Origin: Nocardioides iriomotensis
GTDB taxonomy: Bacteria; Actinomycetota; Actinomycetes; Propionibacteriales; Nocardioidaceae
Direction: 5' to 3'
Length of the DNA stretch: 64,000 nucleotides
Assembly: GCF_004168035.1 (NCBI RefSeq)
Contig: NZ_SDPU01000020.1
Coordinates: 486,999-550,998, forward strand
A program made the translations under genes and the position numbers. Below, piece by piece: positions 15,627 through 24,594 of this stretch. The notes beneath the pieces were generated by a model that was not told where the DNA came from, made no database searches, and saw only the letters and a program-made list of their open reading frames with translations. Positions within the stretch are counted from its first letter, which is position 1. The number at the start of each line of letters is the position of its first letter.

Positions 15627-16466
15627 GTGCCCGAGGGCCACACCCTGCACCGCCTCGCCGGCGGCCTGCGGGACCGGTTTGGCGGCCGCCCCGTGCGCGC
15701 CTCCTCGCCCCAGGGCCGGTTCGCCGACGCCGCCCGGCTGATCGACGGCACGACGCTTCTCGACGCGCAGGCGTGGGGCAAGCAGCTGTTCGTCGAGTTC
15801 GACGCCGGCCGCTTCGTGCACGTGCACCTCGGCCTGATCGGGCAGCTCGACCTGGCCGACGGGCCCGCGCCTCCTCCGGTGGGCGCCGTACGCCTGCGGC
15901 TGGAGAGCGTCGAGCCGCCGGCGTCGTACGGCGACCTGCGCGGCGCGACGACGTGCGCCCTGCTCACCGCCGAGCAGCGCCAGGCCGTGCTCGACAGGCT
16001 CGGTCCCGATCCGCTGCGCGACGACGCCGACTGGACCGCCGCCTGGGCCAAGGTCAGCCGCAGCCGCAAGCCGATCGGCGCGCTGCTGATGGACCAGGGC
16101 GTGCTTGCCGGTGTCGGCAACGTGTACCGCGCCGAGCTGCTCTACCGGCACCGGATGCACCCGCACCGGCCGGGCAACACGCTGCGGCGCGGCCAGTTCC
16201 AGGCGATGTGGGACGACCTGGTGACGCTGATGCACGAGGGCGTCCGCACCGGGCGCATCGACACCGTCCGGCCCGAGCACACGCCCGAGGCGATGGGGCG
16301 GCCGCCGCGCGTCGACGACCACGGCGGCGAGGTCTACGTCTACCGGCGGCACGGCCTGCCCTGCCTGGTCTGCGGTGCCAAGGTCCGCACCGAGGTGCTG
16401 GAGGGGCGCAACCTGTTCTGGTGCCCGCGGTGCCAGCCGCGCTTCCGCTCCCGCGCGTCCCGCTGA
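15627..16466 (+). CDS. Fpg/Nei family DNA glycosylase (Nei2-like endonuclease VIII)
   Basis: A 279-residue bifunctional glycosylase/AP lyase for oxidised pyrimidines. After the GTG, PEGHTLHRLA presents Pro2 as the catalytic N-terminus with Glu3, as in the family; the H2TH region carries KPIGALLMDQGVLAGVGNVYRAE, and the C-terminal zinc finger is CLVCGAKVRTEV...FWCPRC. The PEGHTLH start marks the Nei/Nei2 branch, not Fpg. It follows rpiB by 10 bp on the same strand. Confidence 0.93.
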   Translation: MPEGHTLHRLAGGLRDRFGGRPVRASSPQGRFADAARLIDGTTLLDAQAWGKQLFVEFDAGRFVHVHLGLIGQLDLADGPAPPPVGAVRLRLESVEPPASYGDLRGATTCALLTAEQRQAVLDRLGPDPLRDDADWTAAWAKVSRSRKPIGALLMDQGVLAGVGNVYRAELLYRHRMHPHRPGNTLRRGQFQAMWDDLVTLMHEGVRTGRIDTVRPEHTPEAMGRPPRVDDHGGEVYVYRRHGLPCLVCGAKVRTEVLEGRNLFWCPRCQPRFRSRASR

Positions 16467-16534
16467 CCCGGACGGCTGCGGGGCCACCGGGCGAAACCAG
16501 CGTGTCGCACCCGCGTGGCCACTATGGTTCAACC

Positions 16535-17650
16535 GTGGTCGCAGCCCCCGCATCCGACCGCCTGTCGTCCGTGCCCGTACGCCAGGCGCTGTCGCGACGG
16601 TGGAGCCTGGTGCTGCGGCGCTACCGCAACGCCGAGGTCACCTGGCTGCTGTTCCTCGGGCTGGTGACCCTGCTGCTCGGGTTCGCCCTGTGGCGCAGCG
16701 ACGTCGTGCCGGTCACCTCGCTGATGATCCCGATGGTGCTCGCCAGCAGCGCCCTCAACCCGCGCACCCTCCCGTGGTTCGTGGTCTACGTGCTCGGCGT
16801 GATGGTCATCGTCGTCGCGGCCACGGCCAACGACCAGCTCGACGGCCGCCGCGTCGGCGGGGTCGTCGTCTCGTTCGCGGTGGGCCTGATCATCCTCGTG
16901 TCCTCGTTCCGCCGGTCGCAGCTCGGCGTCGCCGGCGCCCGCAGCGAGTCGATGCTGGTCGACCTCCGGGACCGGATCACCAAGCAGGGCCACATCCCGA
17001 ACCTCCCCGAGGGCTGGTACGCCGAGGCGGTCACCCGCTCGGCCGGCGCCTCGTCGTTCGCCGGCGACTTCATGGTCGCCTCGCTCTCGCGCGACGGACG
17101 GCACTTCGAGGTCGCGGTCGTCGACGTGTCCGGCAAGGGCGAGCAGGCCGGCACCCGCGCGCTGCTGCTGTCCGGCGCCTTCGGCGGGCTGCTCGGTTCG
17201 ATGCCGGCCACCAACTTCCTCCCGGCCGCCAACGACTACCTCCTCCGGCAGGACTGGAGCGAGGGCTTCGCCACCGCGGTGCACATGTCGCTCGACCTCG
17301 CCACCGGGCAGTTCGAGATCCGCTCCGCCGGCCACCCGCCGGCCGTGCAGATGAAGGCCGGCTCGGGCCGCTGGGCCGTCCACGAGGCCGAGGGACCGAT
17401 CCTCGGCCTGATGTCCGACGCCGAGTTCACCACGGTCACCGGCACGCTCAACAAGGGCGACGCTCTGCTGATGTTCACCGACGGCCTGGTCGAGACACCC
17501 ACGCGGGACATCTCGCTCGGCATCGACAAGCTGCTCGGCCAGGGAGAGCGGCTGCTGCGCAGCGGCTTCGAGGGCGGCGCCCGGCGGCTGATCGTGCAGA
17601 ACGACTCGATGAACGACGACCGCGCGCTGTTCCTGCTGCACCGCCGCTGA
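16535..17650 (+). CDS. Membrane-anchored PP2C (SpoIIE-type) serine phosphatase
   Basis: A 371-residue protein with about four N-terminal transmembrane helices in the first 125 residues (for example EVTWLLFLGLVTLLLGFALW and LPWFVVYVLGVMVIVVAAT) and a cytoplasmic SpoIIE-like phosphatase domain. The metal-binding motifs are SSFAGDFMVAS, VVDVSGKGEQAG and LLMFTDGLVET, with a late DDRALFLL. It would dephosphorylate an anti-sigma antagonist or a similar target. GTG at 16535 preferred; a GTG at 16502 in the same frame would add 11 residues. The partner is not encoded beside it. Confidence 0.88.
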   Translation: MVAAPASDRLSSVPVRQALSRRWSLVLRRYRNAEVTWLLFLGLVTLLLGFALWRSDVVPVTSLMIPMVLASSALNPRTLPWFVVYVLGVMVIVVAATANDQLDGRRVGGVVVSFAVGLIILVSSFRRSQLGVAGARSESMLVDLRDRITKQGHIPNLPEGWYAEAVTRSAGASSFAGDFMVASLSRDGRHFEVAVVDVSGKGEQAGTRALLLSGAFGGLLGSMPATNFLPAANDYLLRQDWSEGFATAVHMSLDLATGQFEIRSAGHPPAVQMKAGSGRWAVHEAEGPILGLMSDAEFTTVTGTLNKGDALLMFTDGLVETPTRDISLGIDKLLGQGERLLRSGFEGGARRLIVQNDSMNDDRALFLLHRR

Positions 17651-17701
17651 CGCCGCTCACCGGCCGGCTCGAAGGCCGGCCCGACCGGCGTACGGGGGAC
17701 G

Positions 17702-17775
17702 TGGAGCGGATGACGGGAATCGAACCCGCGTAGCTAGTTTGGAAGACTAGGGCTCTACCATTGAGCTACATCCGC
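17702..17775 (-). tRNA. tRNA-Gly(TCC)
   Basis: Complete cloverleaf on the minus strand. The acceptor GCGGATG (from 17775) pairs with CATCCGC; the anticodon stem CTAGT/ACTAG holds the loop CTTCCAA with anticodon TCC, reading GGA; the T arm has the GGTTCGATTCC loop. CCA is encoded at the 3' end (17702-17704). Confidence 0.95.
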
Positions 17776-17899
17776 GTGCGCTCCGCGGGTCTCGAGACCC
17801 GTGCGGAAGAGCGCGCCCATTCTGTCACACGGCGCACCAGCCGATGACACGCGCACCACGCGACGCGGCCCGGCCCGGCCGTCCGGCTGCGACGGCGAT

Positions 17900-17929
17900 T
17901 TCGGACGTGCACCGCGTGTCCTCTAGACT
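17900..17929 (+). promoter_or_regulatory. Candidate promoter for tRNA-Pro
   Basis: TTCGGA (17900-17905), an 18-bp spacer and TAGACT (17924-17929), with the tRNA 5' end 28 bp downstream. The -10 is close to the sigma-A consensus; the -35 is weak. Confidence 0.45.
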
Positions 17930-17956
17930 GCCCGGGGCCCCTGGAGGGGCCGACCG

Positions 17957-18029
17957 CGGGGCGTAGCGTAGTGGCTAGCGCGCCTGCTTTGGGAGCAGGA
18001 GATCGCAGGTTCGAGTCCTGTCGCCCCGA
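17957..18029 (+). tRNA. tRNA-Pro(TGG)
   Basis: Plus-strand cloverleaf: acceptor CGGGGCG pairs with CGCCCCG, D arm TAGCGTAGTGGCTAGCGC, anticodon stem CCTGC/GCAGG around TTTGGGA with anticodon TGG (reads CCA), T loop GGTTCGAGTCC. Discriminator A at 18029; CCA is not encoded. It lies just upstream of tig, the usual actinobacterial place. Confidence 0.95.
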
Positions 18030-18132
18030 CACCGCGTGCAGCACACCGCCGAGCGATCGGCGCTCGCCCGCACGTCCCAGCACGTCCGAGCACGTCAACC
18101 GAAGCTGTTCCCCCGAACGAGGAGTACCACCT

Positions 18133-19545
18133 GTGAAGAGCGCCGTCGAGACTCTGAGCCCCACGCGGGCCAAGCTCACCGTCGAGGTGCCCTTCGAGGA
18201 GCTCAAGCCGAGCCTCGACGCGGCGTACAAGAAGATCGCCCAGCAGATCAACGTCCCCGGCTTCCGCCGCGGCAAGGTGCCCCCGATGGTCATCGACCGC
18301 CAGGTCGGCCGTGGCGCGGTGCTCGACGAGGCGATCAACAGCGCGCTGCCCAAGCTGTACGTCGACGCGCTCCAGGCCAACGAGCTCGAGCCGCTCGCCC
18401 AGCCGGAGATCGACATCACCCGGCTCGAGGACAACGACACCCTCGAGTTCACGGCCGAGGTGGACGTGCGTCCCGAGGTCGAGCTGCCCGACTACCAGGG
18501 CCTCGAGGTCTCGGTCGAGGACGTCGCCGTCACCGACGAGGACGTCGACGCCCAGGTGCAGAACCTCCGCGAGCGCTTCGCGACCCTCACCGAGGTCGAG
18601 CGCGCCGCCGCCGACGGCGACTTCGTCACCCTCGACCTGGTCGCCCGCAAGGACGGCGAGGTCGTCGAGGGCGCCGAGGTCAGCGGGATGAGCTACCAGG
18701 TCGGCAAGGGCGGCATGCTCGACGGCCTCGACGAGGCGCTCACCGGTCTCGAGCCGGGCGCCGACACCACGTTCTCCTCCCAGCTGGTCGGCGGCGACGC
18801 CAAGGGCGAGGACGTCGAGGTCGAGGTCAAGGTCACCTCCGTCAAGGAGCAGGAGCTCCCCGAGCTCGACGACGACTTCGCCCAGACCGCCTCGGAGTTC
18901 GACACCGTCGACGAGCTGCGCGACGACGTTCGCACCCGCCTCGCCAACGGCAAGCGCCTCGAGCAGGCCGCCGAGGCCCGCGACGCCGTCCTCGAGAAGA
19001 TCCTCGACCTCGTCGAGGTGCCGCTTCCCGAGGCCGTCGTCGACGCCGAGCTCCAGGCCCGCCGCGACTCGGTCACCCAGCAGCTCGCGTTCGCCGGCAT
19101 GACGATGGAGCAGTACCTCGACTCCGAGGAGCAGACCGTCGACGAGTTCGAGGCCGACCTCGAGAAGCGGGTCCGCGACGCCGTCGCCGCGCAGTTCGTG
19201 CTCGACCAGGTCGCCAAGAAGGAGGAGATCGCCGTCAACGAGGGCGAGCTCCAGGAGCACCTGATGCGCCGCGCGCAGCAGTCCGGCCAGAACCCGCAGG
19301 AGTTCATCCAGCACATGCTGGAGCACAACCACATCCCGGAGATGGTGGCCGAGGTCGTCCGCGGCAAGGCGCTCGCCCTGATCGTCGAGTCCGCCACCGT
19401 GACCGACGCCTCCGGCAACCACGTCGAGCTCAAGCTGCTCCGTCCCGACGGCACCATCGGTGACCCGGCCGACGAGGCCGCCGCCGACGAGGCCGAGCAG
19501 GTCGACGAGGCCGGCGAGGCGACCGAGGAGAAGGCCGAGGCCTGA
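18133..19545 (+). CDS. tig: Trigger factor (ribosome-associated chaperone and peptidyl-prolyl isomerase)
   Basis: A 470-residue trigger factor. The ribosome-docking signature GFRRGKVPP is at residues 43-51, the FKBP-type PPIase domain covers about 150-245 (DFVTLDLVARKDGEVVEGAE, SYQVGKGGMLDGLDEAL), and the helical C-terminal chaperone domain follows. The last 20-odd residues are acidic, as often in actinobacteria. GTG start at 18133, with GAGGAG upstream; the frame is open through the tRNA, but that part is not coding. Precedes the clpP operon, the conserved order, though here four to five unrelated genes intervene. Confidence 0.97.
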   Translation: MKSAVETLSPTRAKLTVEVPFEELKPSLDAAYKKIAQQINVPGFRRGKVPPMVIDRQVGRGAVLDEAINSALPKLYVDALQANELEPLAQPEIDITRLEDNDTLEFTAEVDVRPEVELPDYQGLEVSVEDVAVTDEDVDAQVQNLRERFATLTEVERAAADGDFVTLDLVARKDGEVVEGAEVSGMSYQVGKGGMLDGLDEALTGLEPGADTTFSSQLVGGDAKGEDVEVEVKVTSVKEQELPELDDDFAQTASEFDTVDELRDDVRTRLANGKRLEQAAEARDAVLEKILDLVEVPLPEAVVDAELQARRDSVTQQLAFAGMTMEQYLDSEEQTVDEFEADLEKRVRDAVAAQFVLDQVAKKEEIAVNEGELQEHLMRRAQQSGQNPQEFIQHMLEHNHIPEMVAEVVRGKALALIVESATVTDASGNHVELKLLRPDGTIGDPADEAAADEAEQVDEAGEATEEKAEA

Positions 19546-19565
19546 TCCCCCCCGCACGACGCGCT

Positions 19566-19592
19566 GCAGCCCCCGCCCCCGGCGGGGGCTGC
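19566..19592. terminator. Terminator hairpin between tig and Nudix gene
   Basis: 12-bp perfect stem GCAGCCCCCGCC / GGCGGGGGCTGC with a 3-nt loop, between two convergent genes, so it may serve both. Confidence 0.8.
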
Positions 19593-19599
19593 CGCCGTT

Positions 19600-20004
19600 C
19601 TAGGGGTGCGCGGCGAGCACGAGCGCGAGCACGTCGCGCGTCACGTGGGTGAGGTCCAGGCCGGGCACGGCGTCGCGGTCGACGAACACCATCTGCCGGC
19701 CCTCGCCGCACACCACGTCGTCGTCGGTGGCGTCGGTGGCGACGGCGAAGACGCTCACGCGGTCCTCGCCCCCGTCGACCTCGCAGGGCAGCACCCGGGT
19801 CGCGAGCAGCGTCAGCGGCAGCCCGGTCAGCCCGGTCTCCTCGGCCAGCTCGCGGACGGCCGCCGCCGAGGGTGTCTCGCCCGGCTCGATGCCGCCCCCG
19901 GGGAGGCTCCACCGGTCGGGGTCGATCGGCGCGTGCTCGTCGCGCTCCTGCATGAGCAGCCGGCCGCGGGCGTCGACGACCCCGACGAGGACGATGTCGT
20001 GCAT
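19600..20004 (-). CDS. Nudix hydrolase
   Basis: A 134-residue Nudix protein. The Nudix box is complete: [20 protein letters not shown] followed by ETGL, with the metal-binding REXXEE glutamates. It probably hydrolyses a nucleoside diphosphate derivative; the substrate is not predictable. The ATG at 20004 gives the usual short N-terminus (MHDIVLVGVVDARGRLL). It is divergent from the lipase-like gene, with a perfect inverted repeat between them. Confidence 0.88.
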   Translation of the reverse strand: MHDIVLVGVVDARGRLLMQERDEHAPIDPDRWSLPGGGIEPGETPSAAAVRELAEETGLTGLPLTLLATRVLPCEVDGGEDRVSVFAVATDATDDDVVCGEGRQMVFVDRDAVPGLDLTHVTRDVLALVLAAHP

Positions 20005-20026
20005 GTCCGAACCGTAGCCACGGCGT

Positions 20027-20047
20027 TGACATACCGCGGGTATGTCA
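20027..20047. promoter_or_regulatory. Candidate operator between Nudix and hydrolase genes
   Basis: Perfect inverted repeat with 9-bp arms TGACATACC and GGTATGTCA around GCG. The left arm overlaps a TTGACA hexamer (20026-20031), so a bound protein would block transcription toward the hydrolase gene 15 bp away. No regulator gene is adjacent. Confidence 0.5.
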
Positions 20048-20061
20048 CCCATCATCGGCGG

Positions 20062-21213
20062 ATGCCCTCCGCGACGGGGTCACCCGGCCTGCTCGGCGCC
20101 GCGGCGCTCGCCGCCGACGTCGCCGACGAGCTCGTCGTCGGCACCGTCCGCGACGTGCACGGTGCCGTCGCCCGCCGCGTGCGCCGGCTCAGCGGACGCG
20201 CTCCCGGCGCGGGGACGGGACCCGTGTCGTGGACCGTGTACGCCGGTGTCGGCGCCGGCCTCGCGCTCACCTCCCGGGCCCTGCGCGCCGCCGACCAGCG
20301 CGGCTGGGGCGGGCGGCTCGACGCCTCGCCGCGCGGCCGCCTTCTGGTCTCCGCGGTCAACGGCCTGATCGGCGACCGGCTCGTCGACGACGCCCCGGAC
20401 CTCGCGATCACGATGTCCGTGCGCGTCGAGGGCCGCGACGTCCCGTGCGACCGCGCGTCCCTGGCGGCGGCGTACCCGAACGCGACGGACCAGGTCGTCG
20501 TCTTCCTGCACGGGCTGGGGGAGAGTGACGACTCCTGGCGGCGGGACGCCGACGAGCGGGGCGGCAGCTACGCCGACCGGATCGCCCGCGACGGCGCCTG
20601 GTCGCCGGTCGTGCTGCGCGCCAACACCGGACTGCCGATCAGCGCCAACGGCGTCGCGCTCGCGTCGCTGCTCGACGACCTGGTGGCCGCCTGGCCGGTC
20701 CGGGTGCGACGGATCGCCCTCGTCGGGCACTCGATGGGCGGGCTGATCGTCCGGGCCGCCTGCGCGGTGCGCACCGAGGCGCGCAAGCCGTGGGCGAAGC
20801 TGGTCACCGACGTCGTCACGCTCGGCACCCCGCACCTGGGCGCCCCGCTGGAGCGCACGGTCCACGCGGGCGCCCGCGCGCTCGGCGTCCTCCCGGAGTC
20901 CGCGCCGTTCGCGCGGATCCTGGAGTACCGCTCCGTCGGCATCCTCGACCTGCGCGGCGGTCTCGCACCGGACCTGCAGCACCTGCCGCACGCCCGCTAC
21001 CGCCTCGTCGCCGCCACGCTGGCCCGCTCGCCGCGACACCCCGTCAGCGCCGTCTTCGGCGACATGCTGGTGCGGTTCCCCTCGGCGACCGGCCGCCCGC
21101 GGCGTGGTCGCCCGCTGTTCCCCGAGGCCGACGTGCTGCACGTCCACGGGGACCACTTCGACCTGCTCAACCACCCGGAGGTCGACGCCGCCCTCCGCGA
21201 CTGGCTCGCCTGA
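20062..21213 (+). CDS. Alpha/beta hydrolase, lipase/PGAP1-like
   Basis: A 383-residue hydrolase. The first 130 residues are alanine- and arginine-rich helices without a recognised domain; the hydrolase core shows the oxyanion region VVFLHGLGESDDSW, the nucleophile elbow LVGHSMGGLIVRAAC, DVVTLGTPHLGAPLER, and a late His in VHGDHFDLLNHPEV. The pattern is that of lipases acting on acyl esters in membranes or stored lipids. The ATG at 20062 follows an operator-like repeat. The next gene starts 17 bp after its stop, so they form a pair. Confidence 0.85.
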   Translation: MPSATGSPGLLGAAALAADVADELVVGTVRDVHGAVARRVRRLSGRAPGAGTGPVSWTVYAGVGAGLALTSRALRAADQRGWGGRLDASPRGRLLVSAVNGLIGDRLVDDAPDLAITMSVRVEGRDVPCDRASLAAAYPNATDQVVVFLHGLGESDDSWRRDADERGGSYADRIARDGAWSPVVLRANTGLPISANGVALASLLDDLVAAWPVRVRRIALVGHSMGGLIVRAACAVRTEARKPWAKLVTDVVTLGTPHLGAPLERTVHAGARALGVLPESAPFARILEYRSVGILDLRGGLAPDLQHLPHARYRLVAATLARSPRHPVSAVFGDMLVRFPSATGRPRRGRPLFPEADVLHVHGDHFDLLNHPEVDAALRDWLA

Positions 21214-21229
21214 CCCGGAGGATCCCACT

Positions 21230-21733
21230 GTGCCCACACCGCTGCCGATCGAGTCGACCGTCGAGGTCGACGCACCGCCCCACGCCGTCTGGGCGGTCGT
21301 CGGCGACCTGCTCCGGATGCCGGAGCTCAGCCCCGAGCTCCGCCGCCTGTACGTCGTCGGCGGCGGCCGTCCCCGGGTCGGCAGCACGCTCGTCGGGCTC
21401 AACCGACGCGGGCTCGTCGCGTGGCCCACGACCTCGACGGTGACCGTGCTCGACGAGGAACGAGCCGTGGCGTGGCGCACCCGCGAGAGCGGCGCGACGT
21501 GGAGCTACCGGCTGGAGGCGCTCGACGAGGGCCGGCGCACGCGGCTGACCGGTCGCCGCGACCTGCCGGCCTTCACGGTCGGCACCACCCTGCTCGCACC
21601 GATCATCGGCGGCGCGGAGGGACACGACCGCGAGCTTGCGGCGGGGATCGCCGCCACCCTGACGCGGATCAAGCGGGTGGTGGAGGACTCTCGGCCTGCG
21701 GCGGCCGCGGCCGTGGATCCTGTGGAGCGCTAG
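21230..21733 (+). CDS. SRPBCC (START-like) family protein
   Basis: A 167-residue helix-grip protein of the polyketide cyclase/START-like superfamily: IESTVEVDAPPHAVWAVVGD at the N-terminus, WRTRESGATWSYRLEAL in the sheet, and a long C-terminal helix (GHDRELAAGIAATLTRIKRVVE). It would bind a hydrophobic ligand. GTG start with GGAGGA 7 bp upstream. It is coupled to the lipase-like gene, which suggests a shared lipid substrate (inference). Confidence 0.82.
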   Translation: MPTPLPIESTVEVDAPPHAVWAVVGDLLRMPELSPELRRLYVVGGGRPRVGSTLVGLNRRGLVAWPTTSTVTVLDEERAVAWRTRESGATWSYRLEALDEGRRTRLTGRRDLPAFTVGTTLLAPIIGGAEGHDRELAAGIAATLTRIKRVVEDSRPAAAAAVDPVER

Positions 21734-22048
21734 CCGGCGGACCCGCGGATCGTCCGGTCAGCGGACGCGGTGCCGTGCATGTTTCTGCACTGCACAAATG
21801 TGAGGTCTCTGGCGCTTCGTCCGGTCTTGCCTGGATTCGCCCCCCGGGTTTGACTCCGGTCGGCCGCAAGTCGCGGCCGCGCAACAAGGTGAGTCTCGGG
21901 TCGTCCCTGCGCGTCTCTCGGCGTGGACCCGGTCCTCCGACCCCGTGGTCCGCAACGCTTCGTCGTGGTCCACGGGTCCACGGTGCTGAGCCTCCCGACC
22001 TCTCTGGCTGCGCAGATGCGACACGATCGCTGATTCCACGGAGGAACT
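21734..22048. other. 315-bp gene-free region before the M6 protease
   Basis: No convincing coding sequence on either strand. It holds the 19-bp motif at 21781-21799, a small hairpin (CGGCCGC, 5-nt loop, GCGGCCG at 21861-21879), partly complementary GTGG/CCAC-rich stretches at about 21940-21985, and a GGAGG ribosome-binding site at 22040-22044. A long regulated leader for the secreted protease is likely. Confidence 0.6.
21781..21799. promoter_or_regulatory. Protease-associated palindromic motif, site 1
   Basis: GTTTCTGCACTGCACAAAT, matching 14 of 19 positions of the more perfect palindrome at 48884-48902 in the control region of the S1 and S8 secreted proteases. It lies about 250 bp before the M6 protease start. 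A common regulator is inferred. Confidence 0.4.
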
Positions 22049-24502
22049 GTGCGCAAGAAGTCAGCCGGGCTGTTGAGCCTGGTCCTGGCTGCGGGTCTGG
22101 GGACAACCCTCGGAGCACCCGCTGTCACGGCCAACGCCTCGCCCATCATGAAGTCTCCGGCCGTCACCGCCGACCACCCCGACGAGGTCGCCGGGCACGA
22201 GCTGCCCAACCCGCTGGAGGAGAAGCGCCGCGCCCTGCGCGAGGAGGCGCTCACCCAGGTGCTGAACGGCGAGGCCACGCCGGTGCGGCGCAACGGCAGC
22301 ACCGTCGTCAAGGTGAGCAACGTCAAGAGCCCCACGGCCGTGAACGCCGCCGGCACGACCACCGCGGCCGCGAGCACGGACTCGCAGTACGTCGAGCTCG
22401 GCCGGGAGAAGACCGACCGGATCTTCGTGGTGCTCGCCGAGTTCGGCAACGAGCGGCACCCGTCGTACCCCGACAAGGACCTCGAGCCGAGCATCCCCGG
22501 CCCGACGACCTTCAACGGTCCGGCGCGCAACGCGATCCCGCAGCCCGACCGCACCCAGGACAACTCGACGGTCTGGCAGCCGGACTACAGCCGGCAGCAC
22601 TACCAGGACCTCTACTTCGGTGAGGGCGGCGCCGAGGGCGCCGGCGCCGAGCACGAGTCGGTCAAGCAGTACTACGAGCGCCAGTCCTCGGGCCGCTACT
22701 CGATCGCCGGCACCGTGACCGACTGGGTCAAGGTCCGCTACAACGAGGCGCGCTACGGCCGCTCCAGCGACAACCCCGCCACCAATGGCAACGACCCGGC
22801 CGTGTGCTCGGGCCACGTCTGCCAAAACACGTGGAACCTCGTGCAGGATGCCGTCAACACCTGGTGGGACGCTCAGATCGCGGCGGGCAAGACACCCGAG
22901 CAGGTGAAGGCCGACCTCGCGACGTTCGACCAGTGGGACCGCTACGACTACAACGGCAACGGCAACTTCAACGAGCCCGACGGCTACATCGACCACTTCC
23001 AGATCGTGCACGCCGGCGGCGACGAGGCCGACGGCGACCCGATCCAGGGCGAGGACGCCATCTGGTCGCACCGCTGGTACACCCAGACCACCCCGATCGG
23101 CACCGGCGGCCAGCACGGCCTGGGCGGCTCCCAGATCGGTGACAGCGGCATCTGGGTCGGCGACTACACCATCCAGCCGGAGAATGGCGGGATGAGCGTG
23201 TTCGCCCACGAGTACGGCCACGACCTCGGCCTGCCGGACCTCTACGACACCGCCGGCGGCGAGAACAGCGTCAACTACTGGTCGCTGATGGCGCAGAGCC
23301 GCGTCGACGGCCCGAACGACGACGCCCTCGGCACCCGCGCCGCGGACCTCGGCGCGTGGGACAAGCTGATGCTGGGGTGGCTCGACTACGAGACCATGCT
23401 GCCGTCGCAGAACCGGTCGCTGGAGATCGGCCCGCACGAGTACAACACCGACAAGGCGCAGGCCGCCGTCGTCGTGCTGCCGAAGAAGGCGGTCACCTCG
23501 CCGCTGGTGACGCCGTACGCCGGGGCCAAGTCCTGGTGGAGCGGCACGGCCGACGACTACACCGCCTCGATGGCCCGCCAGGTGGCGCTGCCCGCCGGTC
23601 CCTCCGCGGCACTGTCCTTCCAGGCGAACTACAGCATCGAGGAGGGCTTCGACTACTACTACGTCGAGGTCGACGACGGCAGCGGCTGGAAGAGCGTCCC
23701 GGGCACGGGCACCGACCCGGCCGTGAACAACGGCGTCGACGGTGACACCGACGGCAAGTGGGTCCCCGTGACCTACGACCTGTCGGCGTACGCCGGCAAG
23801 ACGATCGGCCTGCGCCTCCGCTACGTCACCGACGGCGGCGTGCAGGGCAACGACCCGGCGCTCGTGCCGGGCCTCTTCGCCGACGACCTGAAGGTCACCT
23901 CGGGCAGCACGACGGTCCTCGCCGACGGCGCCGAGACCAGCCCGAACGGCTGGACCCTGAACGGCTTCTCGTCGGTCGGCTCGTCCGTCACGCAGCAGTA
24001 CGACAACTACTACCTCGCGTCGCACCGCGACTACGTGTCGTTCGACAAGTACCTGCAGTCCGGCCCGTACAACTTCGGCTTCCTCAACACCAAGCCGGAC
24101 TGGGTCGAGCGGTTCCCGTACCAGGACGGCCTGCTGATCTCCTACTACGACACCTCGCAGTCGGACAACAACACCAGCACCCACCCGGGTGAGGGGCTGA
24201 TCCTGCCGATCGACGCCAACCCGCGTCCGCTGGTGCGCCTGGACGGCCAGCTCTGGCGTCCGCGCGTCGCCGGCTACGACATGCCGTTCTCGCTGGAGAA
24301 GTCGGACTCGTTCACGCTGCACGTGAACGGCCAGGCCAACTACATCCGGGGCCAGGCGCCGCAGCCGACCTTCCTGGACAGCAAGTCCTACTGGGACGCC
24401 GCGCAGCCCGCGGCCAGCGTCAAGGTGCCGAACACCGGCACCGAGATCAAGATCCAGGAGCAGAACGGCACCACGATGAAGATCAGGGTGTCGAAGAAGT
24501 GA
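22049..24502 (+). CDS. Secreted M6 metalloprotease, immune inhibitor A type
   Basis: An 817-residue exported zinc protease. The signal peptide is residues 1 to about 30 (MRKKSAGLLSLVLAAGLG, then AxA-type cleavage near APAVTANAS). After a propeptide, the M6 catalytic domain has the zinc motif HEYGHDLGLPD with His387, Glu388 and His391 and the following LYDTAGG segment. The C-terminal part contains MAM/jelly-roll-like beta domains (for example SIEEGFDYYYVEVDDGSGW) typical of InhA proteins. GTG start with GGAGG 5 bp before. Probably degrades extracellular protein for nutrition. Confidence 0.94.
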   Translation: MRKKSAGLLSLVLAAGLGTTLGAPAVTANASPIMKSPAVTADHPDEVAGHELPNPLEEKRRALREEALTQVLNGEATPVRRNGSTVVKVSNVKSPTAVNAAGTTTAAASTDSQYVELGREKTDRIFVVLAEFGNERHPSYPDKDLEPSIPGPTTFNGPARNAIPQPDRTQDNSTVWQPDYSRQHYQDLYFGEGGAEGAGAEHESVKQYYERQSSGRYSIAGTVTDWVKVRYNEARYGRSSDNPATNGNDPAVCSGHVCQNTWNLVQDAVNTWWDAQIAAGKTPEQVKADLATFDQWDRYDYNGNGNFNEPDGYIDHFQIVHAGGDEADGDPIQGEDAIWSHRWYTQTTPIGTGGQHGLGGSQIGDSGIWVGDYTIQPENGGMSVFAHEYGHDLGLPDLYDTAGGENSVNYWSLMAQSRVDGPNDDALGTRAADLGAWDKLMLGWLDYETMLPSQNRSLEIGPHEYNTDKAQAAVVVLPKKAVTSPLVTPYAGAKSWWSGTADDYTASMARQVALPAGPSAALSFQANYSIEEGFDYYYVEVDDGSGWKSVPGTGTDPAVNNGVDGDTDGKWVPVTYDLSAYAGKTIGLRLRYVTDGGVQGNDPALVPGLFADDLKVTSGSTTVLADGAETSPNGWTLNGFSSVGSSVTQQYDNYYLASHRDYVSFDKYLQSGPYNFGFLNTKPDWVERFPYQDGLLISYYDTSQSDNNTSTHPGEGLILPIDANPRPLVRLDGQLWRPRVAGYDMPFSLEKSDSFTLHVNGQANYIRGQAPQPTFLDSKSYWDAAQPAASVKVPNTGTEIKIQEQNGTTMKIRVSKK

Positions 24503-24546
24503 GACCCGGCATCCGCCGTCCCCCGGCGGGTGCCTGAGAGACCGGA

Positions 24547-24577
24547 CGGCGCCGGGAGTCAGGGACTCCCGGCGCCG
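24547..24577. terminator. Bidirectional terminator hairpin
   Basis: 14-bp perfect stem CGGCGCCGGGAGTC / GACTCCCGGCGCCG with an AGG loop between the convergent M6 protease and second Nudix genes, followed on the plus strand by TTCGTCGTTCC. Confidence 0.85.
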
Positions 24578-24594
24578 TTCGTCGTTCCCGTCGC

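Noticed and set aside
15773-16534. Large N-terminal extension of the membrane PP2C in the same frame
   Set aside because: The stretch lies wholly over the Nei-type glycosylase gene in another frame and reads as Arg/Ala-rich shadow.
17663-17680. GCCGGC/GCCGGC hairpin after the membrane PP2C as terminator
   Set aside because: Only 6 bp of self-complementary GC; too short to claim, though it may assist termination.
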